From JBFHNV01 sp965365655 (GTDB lineage Bacteria > Pseudomonadota > Gammaproteobacteria > HK1): 11,243 nt of DNA. The stretch's first letter is position 1; each line of letters opens with the position of its first letter. The stretch covers positions 1 through 11,243 of the forward strand of contig CBDUCN010000154.1 in NCBI GenBank assembly GCA_965365655.1, given 5' to 3'. Shown here piece by piece: positions 6,480 through 11,243 of this stretch. A program made the position numbers and the translations under genes. The notes beneath the pieces are model-generated. The model was not told where the DNA came from. It worked only from the letters and a program-made list of their open reading frames with translations, and did not search any database.

Positions 6480-7223
6480 ATGCACGACGCGGCGCCGGCA
6501 ACCTCCCCGGGCACGGCCGATCCCCACTCCTATCCCGGGCGCGACCTCGAGGCGATGCTGGTCGCCCACAACTACACCGGATGGATACTGTCGGAGTTCC
6601 GCGGACACTTTCGCGGGCGCGTCGCCGAGGTCGGCGCCGGCTCGGGCACCTTCACCGAGCGGCTGCTCGACGAGGACGTGGACTCGATCACCGCCTACGA
6701 GCCGTCGCCGGAGATGCACGAGAAGCTTGCGCGCCGGTTCGAGGGAAATCCGCGCGTCACCACGGTGCCGACCCGCTTCGAGGCGCCGCCGGGCGATGGC
6801 GAGCAGCGCTTCGACGCGATCTTCTACGTGAACGTCCTGGAGCACATCGAGGATGACGCGGCGGAGCTCGCGACGATCGCGTCGGCGCTGCGCCCGGGCG
6901 GCGCGCTGCTGCTGTTCGTGCCCGCCCTGCCGTTCCTGTACAGCCGCTTCGATCGCGAGATCGGCCATTTCCGCCGCTATCGCAAGCGGACGCTGCGCAC
7001 GATGGTGGAGCGCGCCGGGTTCTCCGTGAGCGCGTGCCGGTACTTCGACGTCCTGGGCGTGTTGCCCTGGTATGTGTCCTTCGTGCTGCTGCGCTCCGGG
7101 ATGAACCGCGGGGCCGTGACCCTCTACGATCGCGTGGGCGTGCCGCTGACCCGTGCCGTCGAGGCGCTGTGCGCGCCGCCGCTCGGCAAGAACCTCCTGC
7201 TCATCGCGACGAAGCCGGCCTGA
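6480..7223 (+). CDS. Class I SAM-dependent methyltransferase
   Basis: A 247-residue Rossmann-fold methyltransferase. Motif I is VAEVGAGSGTFTERLL (48-63). The acidic residue that binds the SAM ribose is in AYEPSPEMHEKL (72-83), post-motif FDAIFYVNVLEHIEDD (111-126) is typical of the methyltransferase 11/12 group, and LRPGGALLLFVPALP (137-151) is the usual strand-turn. The stretch YFDVLGVLPWYVSFVLLR (188-205) is hydrophobic and may bind the membrane or a lipid-linked substrate. It sits between GtrA and the GT-C enzyme, so methylation of a sugar or lipid-linked intermediate is a reasonable inference; nothing proves the substrate. The ATG at 6480 was chosen; the in-frame GTG at 6474 is nearly as good, and neither has a clear Shine-Dalgarno. 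The frame runs upstream into gtrA, but that part is Arg-rich and not credible. Confidence 0.92.
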   Translation: MHDAAPATSPGTADPHSYPGRDLEAMLVAHNYTGWILSEFRGHFRGRVAEVGAGSGTFTERLLDEDVDSITAYEPSPEMHEKLARRFEGNPRVTTVPTRFEAPPGDGEQRFDAIFYVNVLEHIEDDAAELATIASALRPGGALLLFVPALPFLYSRFDREIGHFRRYRKRTLRTMVERAGFSVSACRYFDVLGVLPWYVSFVLLRSGMNRGAVTLYDRVGVPLTRAVEALCAPPLGKNLLLIATKPA

Positions 7224-7279
7224 ATGTCCGGAACACGCAGCCGGCCCCGGACCGCCCGCGCGCGGCGCGGCCGCACGCG

Positions 7280-8638
7280 ATGCTGAAGGGAGGCCTGACC
7301 GCGGCGACGGTCGTGAAGGCCGTGCTGGCCGTGGCCGTGCTCGCGCTCGCGCTGGACCTGCGGCTCACCGCGATCCAGCAGACACGCGTCGTCACCCCGA
7401 TCAGGGCGGACGCGAAGGACTATTTCTTCTACGCGCGCAACCTCGTCGAGCACGGCGTCTACAGCCGCGCCGACACCCGCGTGCGCTCCGACGACCTGCG
7501 CCCGGACTTCCTGCGCCCGCCCGGCTTTCCGCTGTTCGCGACGCTCTACTACGACCCGGATCCGTTCTCCTTCGTGGAACGCGTCAAGGTCACCCAGGCC
7601 CTGCTGAACGCCGCGTCGGTGCTCGGCGTGTTCCTCGTCGGCTGCTGGATGCTCGGCTACTGGCCGGGCCTGCTCGCAGCGGCGCTCTACGCCGTCAGCC
7701 CGCACGTGATCGTGTCGAACGTCTACTTCCTGACGGAATCCCTGACGGCGACGCTGATCGTCGCGCTGATGGGCTCGCTGGCGGCCGGGCTGCGGACCGG
7801 GCGCTGGTACTGGTGGCTGATCGCGGGCCTGGTGCTCGGCTACACCGCGCTGACCCGGCCCTACGTGACCTACTTTCCGCTGTTCCTGATTCCGTACGTG
7901 CTGTGGCAGTACGGGCGCGGGTACTGGCGGCACGCGGCCGCGTTCGCCGTCGGCTTCGCGCTGCTGGTCGTGCCGCTGAAGATGGTGGTGTCGCGCGACG
8001 GCGGCACGGATTCCGCGGGACTCATGCGCGGCACGATCCACCACGGGATGTATCCCGACCTGAAGTACCGTGACGATCCGCGAAGCTTCGGCTTCCCGTA
8101 CCGCTTCGATCCGCGCGGTGCGGAGATCGCGAAGGACATGGACACCCTGCTCGGTGAGCTGCGCACGCGCTTCACGGACGAGCCGGGCAGGCATCTCTAC
8201 TGGTTCCTGGTCGGCAAGCCGCTGCGCATGTGGCAGTGGAGCATCATCCAGGGCGTGCGCGACATCTACGTGTACCCCGTGCGCGTGTCGCCCTACGATT
8301 CCGTGCCGCGCTTCGAGCTCACGCTGCAGCTGAGCCACTGGGCCCACGTCCCGGCGGTGCTCCTGGGCGCCGCCGCGTGCGTGCTCGTGTGGCTGCCGTG
8401 GGCGCGGCGCTTCTTCGACGGCGGGCCGCTCGTGATGCTGCGCATCCTGTCGCTGCTGCTGGTCTACGCGACCCTCGTGCACATGGTGGGCGCGCCGTTT
8501 CCGCGTTACCAGGTGCCGCAGAAGGCGCCGCTGTTCCTGATGGCGGCCGCGGTGCTGACGATGCTCGCGCGCGCGGCGTGGCGGCGCGGCGCGGCGCCTG
8601 CGCGCGCGGAGGGCGCCGAGGGCGCCGCTGGGGCGTGA
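7280..8638 (+). CDS. GT-C fold membrane glycosyltransferase, family 39 / ArnT-like
   Basis: A 452-residue polytopic inner-membrane protein predicted to use a polyprenyl-phosphate sugar donor on the periplasmic side. The first membrane segment is about residues 9-28. The first periplasmic loop holds RADAKDYFFYARNLVEHGVY (42-61), whose Asp residues (D44, D47) match the catalytic-loop position of GT39/PMT enzymes, and LRPPGFPLF (78-86). Further landmarks are FLTESLTATL (150-159), GYTALTRPYVTYFPLF (187-202), a large loop (about 238-315), and a late RYQVPQKAPLFLMAA (409-423) that resembles the R-Y-x-x-P motif of the family. About ten or more hydrophobic stretches are seen. The C-terminus is Ala/Arg-rich and probably cytoplasmic. 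The acceptor could be O-antigen, lipid A or protein. ATG 7280 was chosen; no good Shine-Dalgarno precedes it, and coupling from the methyltransferase end is possible. Confidence 0.91.
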   Translation: MLKGGLTAATVVKAVLAVAVLALALDLRLTAIQQTRVVTPIRADAKDYFFYARNLVEHGVYSRADTRVRSDDLRPDFLRPPGFPLFATLYYDPDPFSFVERVKVTQALLNAASVLGVFLVGCWMLGYWPGLLAAALYAVSPHVIVSNVYFLTESLTATLIVALMGSLAAGLRTGRWYWWLIAGLVLGYTALTRPYVTYFPLFLIPYVLWQYGRGYWRHAAAFAVGFALLVVPLKMVVSRDGGTDSAGLMRGTIHHGMYPDLKYRDDPRSFGFPYRFDPRGAEIAKDMDTLLGELRTRFTDEPGRHLYWFLVGKPLRMWQWSIIQGVRDIYVYPVRVSPYDSVPRFELTLQLSHWAHVPAVLLGAAACVLVWLPWARRFFDGGPLVMLRILSLLLVYATLVHMVGAPFPRYQVPQKAPLFLMAAAVLTMLARAAWRRGAAPARAEGAEGAAGA

Positions 8639-8641
8639 GCC

Positions 8642-8653
8642 CGGCGCGCGCCG
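8642..8653. repeat. GC-rich palindrome between two convergent genes
   Basis: CGGCGCGCGCCG is a perfect 12-base palindrome inside the 19 bases between the GT-C gene stop (8638) and the stop of the oppositely oriented crotonase gene (8658). Its position would suit a two-way terminator, but there is no T run on either side and the loop would be very short, so a terminator role is unproven. Confidence 0.25.
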
Positions 8654-8657
8654 CGCG

Positions 8658-9380
8658 TCAGCCGCGAGGGCGCGTGGACGCGGTCGCCAGCGTGTAGCCC
8701 GCGAGGTCCGACAGCGTCGCCGGATCCACGTGCCCCGGCTTGCCGGCAAAGCCCTTGATCGTGCGCACCTGCGCGACGTCGTAGCCGCGAAAGCGCGCGA
8801 GCAGCGCGTCGAGCGCCGCGTCGACGCTGCCGGCCGGGACGACCCGGCTCACCAGCCCGATCGCGAGCGCCGTGTGCGCGTCCACCTCGTCGCCGGAATA
8901 CACCATCTCCACCAGCGCCTTGCGGTTGACGTCGGCCAGCGCGCACATCACCAGCGTGGGCGGGATGCCGTGCGCCATCTCCGGCAGCGCGAAGCGCGCA
9001 TCGGCGTCGGCCAGCGCCACGTCGCACACGCCCACCAGTCCGCAGCCGAAGCCGCTCGCGCGCCCTTGCACGGCGGCGATGATCGGCACCGGGCACTCCC
9101 GCGCGGCGCGGTAGACGGCGAGGATGGGGCCCATCACCGCGGCGTGGGCGTTGAACGCGGTGTCGGTTCGCCCGCCCGGGATCGGCTTCGGCTCGCGGCC
9201 GAGACAGAAGTCGGCGCCCGCGCCGCGCACGATCACGGCCTTGTGGCGCGGGCCGACGCGGCCGAGCGCCTGCGGCAGCTCGAGCATCATGCGCGGCGTC
9301 ACGACGTTGCCCGCGCGCGGGCGGTTCAGGGTGATGCGCATGAACGGCTCGCCGTCGTCGACGATCAGGTGCTGCGGCAT
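8658..9380 (-). CDS. Enoyl-CoA hydratase/isomerase (crotonase) family protein
   Basis: A 240-residue cytoplasmic crotonase-fold protein expected to act on an acyl-CoA thioester. It shows the usual early strand MRITLNRPRAGNVVTP (14-29) and the oxyanion-hole segments ADFCLGRE (56-63) and GRASGFGCGLVGVCD (106-120). The next catalytic loop is ARFALPEMAHGIPP (128-141). By comparison with rat enoyl-CoA hydratase, E134 takes the place of E164, while the first catalytic glutamate (E144) is replaced by G114, and the usual GGG of the oxyanion hole reads GFG. It may therefore be an isomerase or another crotonase activity rather than a hydratase. It is slightly shorter than the usual 255-265 residues. 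The ATG at 9380 has GAGGAG at 9394-9389 on the minus strand. It follows the molybdenum hydroxylase gene after 76 bases, probably in the same operon. Confidence 0.95.
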   Translation of the reverse strand: MPQHLIVDDGEPFMRITLNRPRAGNVVTPRMMLELPQALGRVGPRHKAVIVRGAGADFCLGREPKPIPGGRTDTAFNAHAAVMGPILAVYRAARECPVPIIAAVQGRASGFGCGLVGVCDVALADADARFALPEMAHGIPPTLVMCALADVNRKALVEMVYSGDEVDAHTALAIGLVSRVVPAGSVDAALDALLARFRGYDVAQVRTIKGFAGKPGHVDPATLSDLAGYTLATASTRPRG

Positions 9381-9387
9381 GGTGCGG

Positions 9388-9394
9388 TCTCCTC
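9388..9394 (-). promoter_or_regulatory. Ribosome binding site of the crotonase gene
   Basis: GAGGAGA on the minus strand lies seven bases before the ATG at 9380 and fixes that start. The rest of the 76-base gap to the upstream gene shows no clear promoter or terminator. Confidence 0.7.
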
Positions 9395-9456
9395 GGAACG
9401 GTGTCGTCTGTCGGTCGTGTGCGGAGGCGGCGCCGAGGGGACGGGCGCTGCCGCGG

Positions 9457-11243
9457 CTAGCACCCGCGCGCGGCGTCGATGCGCTCGAGCAGCCAGTCGG
9501 GCGTCACCGGCACGCGGTCGATCGTGACGCCGAACGGCGCGAGCGCATGCTCGATCGCGGCGGCGATCGCGGCCGGCGCCGGGATGGTGCCGCCCTCCCC
9601 CGCCCCCTTGACCCCGAGCGGGTTCAGCGGCGACGGGCACTCGAGGTGCACCTGCGCGGCGGTCGGGACCTCGGGCGCCGACGGCAGCAGGTACTCGCCG
9701 AAGTTCACCGTCACCGGCTGCGCGTTGTCGTCGTAGCGCATGACCTCGAACAGCGCGTTGCCGACGCCGTGGGCCATGCCGCCCTGCACCTGCCCCTCGA
9801 CGTTGAGCGGGTTGATCATGGTGCCGCAGTCGTGGCCGATGGTGTACGCGACGAGGCGCACCTCGCCGGTCTCCACGTCCACCTCCACCTCGGCGACGTG
9901 GCAGCCGTTCGGATAGCTCGCGCGCTCCGGGGTGAAGTACGTGGTGTCGTGCAGGCCCGCCTCGAGGCCCGCGGGCAGCGCGAAGCCGGGCAGGCCGTTG
10001 GCCGCAGCCGCGATCTCGGCCAGCGTGCGGCCGTGGTCCGGCACGCCGCGCACGAACACCCGCCCGTCCTCGACGGTGAGGTCGTCCTCCGACGCTTCCA
10101 GCAGGTGCGCGGCGACCTTGAGCACCTTCGCGCGCACCTTGCCCGCGGCGACGTGCGCCGCCGGCGCCGCGTTGGCGGCGATGCGGCTCGCAAAGGTGCC
10201 GACCCCGTACGCGATCGCGGCGGTGTCGGCGGCCTTCACGGTGACGGCCGCGACGTCGACGCCCAGCGCGTCGGCGCACACCTGCGCAAGCATGGTGCGG
10301 TGGCCCTGGCCCTGCGCGGCCGCGCCGGTGACCAGCAGCACGGAGCCGTCGCGCTGCACGGTCACGCCCGCGCCCTCGAACGGGCCGAGGCCGGTGCCCT
10401 CCACGTAGCTCGCGGTGCCGATGCCGAGGTAGCGGCCCTGCTCGCGGGCGGCGCGCTGGCGCGCCGGAAAGCCCGCGTAGTCCGCCCTCGCGAGCGCCAT
10501 GCGCTGCAGCTCGGGGTAGTCGCCGCTGTCGTAGGTCGCGGCGGTGCCGTCGCGGAACACGAGGCCCACCCGGTACGGCATCTGCTCCGGCTGCACGAAG
10601 TTGCGCCGCCGGATCTCGGCGCGATCGAGCGCGAGCGCGTCCGCGGCGGCGTCCATCAGCCGTTCCATGAAGAACACCGCCTGCGGGCGGCCCGCGCCGC
10701 GCACCGGCGACACCGGCACCTTGTTCGTGTACGCGACCGTCACCTGCATGCGGTACGCGGGCAGCACGTAGGGCCCGGGCACCGTGGCCGCGCAGATGTG
10801 CGGCACCACCAGCCCCCACGGCAGGTACGCGCCGGCATCGTGCAGCAACGTGCCGCGCAGGCCCAGCAGCCGGCCGTCGGCGTCCAGCGCGAGCTCGCCG
10901 TCCCAGTACTGGTCGCGCTCCTGGTAGGTCGTCAGGAAGTGCTCGCGGCGGTCCTCGATCCACTTCACCGGGCGCCCGGTGAGCAGCGCGCAGGCCGGGA
11001 TGCAGAACTGCTCGGGGTAGAGCACGGTCTTCGGGCCGAAGCCGCCGCCGACGTCCGGCGCGACCACCCGCACCTGGTGCTGGGCGACGCCCATCACGCC
11101 CGCGTACGCGTCGCGGTACTGGTGCGGCGACTGGGTGCCGGCCCAGATCGTCACGTGCTCGCCCATCGGGTCGTACTGCGCGAGCAGGGTGCGGCACTCC
11201 ATCGCGTGTCCGCCGCCGCGGTGCTGGAACAGCGTGCGCCGCA
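9457..11243 (-). CDS. Xanthine dehydrogenase family molybdopterin-binding subunit (CoxL-like), N-terminus beyond window
   Basis: The last 594 residues of a large molybdenum-cofactor subunit; family members are about 770-800, so roughly 180-200 N-terminal residues are missing. It oxidises a substrate by hydroxylation, passing electrons to FeS and FAD subunits not seen here. Counting from the first visible residue, VGGGFGPK (64-71) and GRPVKWIEDRREH (89-101) match the family. SPVRGAGRPQAVF (178-190) corresponds to the AYRGAGR-type active-site loop. GQGHRTMLAQ (311-320) is a cofactor-binding motif. EGQVQGGMAHGVGNALFE (482-499) and GVKGAGEGGTI (543-553), with catalytic Glu E549, complete it. The loop lacks the Cys of form I CO dehydrogenase (AYxCSFR), so CO is an unlikely substrate. 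The frame stays open to the window edge, so the internal ATG at 11202 is not the start. Stop is TAG at 9457-9459. Small and medium subunits, if local, must be to the right. Confidence 0.95.
   Translation of the reverse strand, partial: RRTLFQHRGGGHAMECRTLLAQYDPMGEHVTIWAGTQSPHQYRDAYAGVMGVAQHQVRVVAPDVGGGFGPKTVLYPEQFCIPACALLTGRPVKWIEDRREHFLTTYQERDQYWDGELALDADGRLLGLRGTLLHDAGAYLPWGLVVPHICAATVPGPYVLPAYRMQVTVAYTNKVPVSPVRGAGRPQAVFFMERLMDAAADALALDRAEIRRRNFVQPEQMPYRVGLVFRDGTAATYDSGDYPELQRMALARADYAGFPARQRAAREQGRYLGIGTASYVEGTGLGPFEGAGVTVQRDGSVLLVTGAAAQGQGHRTMLAQVCADALGVDVAAVTVKAADTAAIAYGVGTFASRIAANAAPAAHVAAGKVRAKVLKVAAHLLEASEDDLTVEDGRVFVRGVPDHGRTLAEIAAAANGLPGFALPAGLEAGLHDTTYFTPERASYPNGCHVAEVEVDVETGEVRLVAYTIGHDCGTMINPLNVEGQVQGGMAHGVGNALFEVMRYDDNAQPVTVNFGEYLLPSAPEVPTAAQVHLECPSPLNPLGVKGAGEGGTIPAPAAIAAAIEHALAPFGVTIDRVPVTPDWLLERIDAARGC

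Noticed and set aside
7124..8749. A 541-residue minus-strand open frame opposite the GT39 gene
   Set aside because: Low-complexity Arg/His/Gln-rich product, antisense to a clear membrane glycosyltransferase, and it crosses a convergent gene boundary.
9457..11243. Form I carbon monoxide dehydrogenase (CoxL)
   Set aside because: The active-site loop reads VRGAGR, lacking the Cys-containing AYxCSFR motif that marks true CO dehydrogenases.
1..11243. CRISPR arrays, tRNA or rRNA genes, insertion sequences, phage genes, defence or toxin-antitoxin systems
   Set aside because: No spaced direct repeats, RNA gene signatures, transposase, integrase, nuclease or toxin motifs were seen on either strand.

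Overview
The window is a very GC-rich bacterial chromosome segment. Long spurious open frames on both strands fit a high-GC genome. The protein families and the dense, partly overlapping gene layout suggest a Pseudomonadota (beta- or gammaproteobacterial) organism. This assignment rests on gene content and composition only, and no rRNA or tRNA marker is present. I found nine real protein genes (two cut by the window edges) and no RNA genes, transposases, CRISPR arrays or prophage parts.

Left part (1-2350, minus strand): a multi-PAS diguanylate-cyclase-type signalling protein runs off the left edge. Upstream of it lies a two-domain VOC (glyoxalase/extradiol dioxygenase fold) protein. A 100-base divergent intergenic region (2351-2450) separates the VOC gene from rightward genes and carries AT-rich -10-like elements on both strands. 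Rightward from there come a class I PLP-dependent aminotransferase (2451-3665) and a 12-segment MFS transporter (3742-4905).

Central part (4906-8638, plus strand): a 445-base gene-free stretch with a plausible promoter precedes a compact four-gene cassette. It encodes a short, soluble DPM1/GtrB-like family 2 glycosyltransferase, a GtrA family small membrane protein whose start overlaps the previous stop (ATGA), a class I SAM methyltransferase, and a polytopic GT-C (family 39/ArnT-like) glycosyltransferase. Together they look like a lipid-linked sugar pathway. The GT2 would load a sugar onto polyprenyl phosphate, GtrA would move it across the inner membrane, and the GT-C enzyme would transfer it to a periplasmic acceptor. 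The methyltransferase is an extra step that classical gtrABX serotype-conversion operons do not normally have. This is the most interesting part of the window.

Right part (8658-11243, minus strand, converging on the cassette): an enoyl-CoA hydratase/isomerase family protein has only one of the two classical catalytic glutamates. It lies downstream of a large molybdopterin-binding subunit of the xanthine dehydrogenase/aldehyde oxidase/CO dehydrogenase family, whose N-terminus lies beyond the right edge. The pair looks like part of a catabolic operon of unknown substrate.

No clearly undescribed system is demonstrated. The best leads are the methyltransferase-containing Gtr-like cassette and its long leader.
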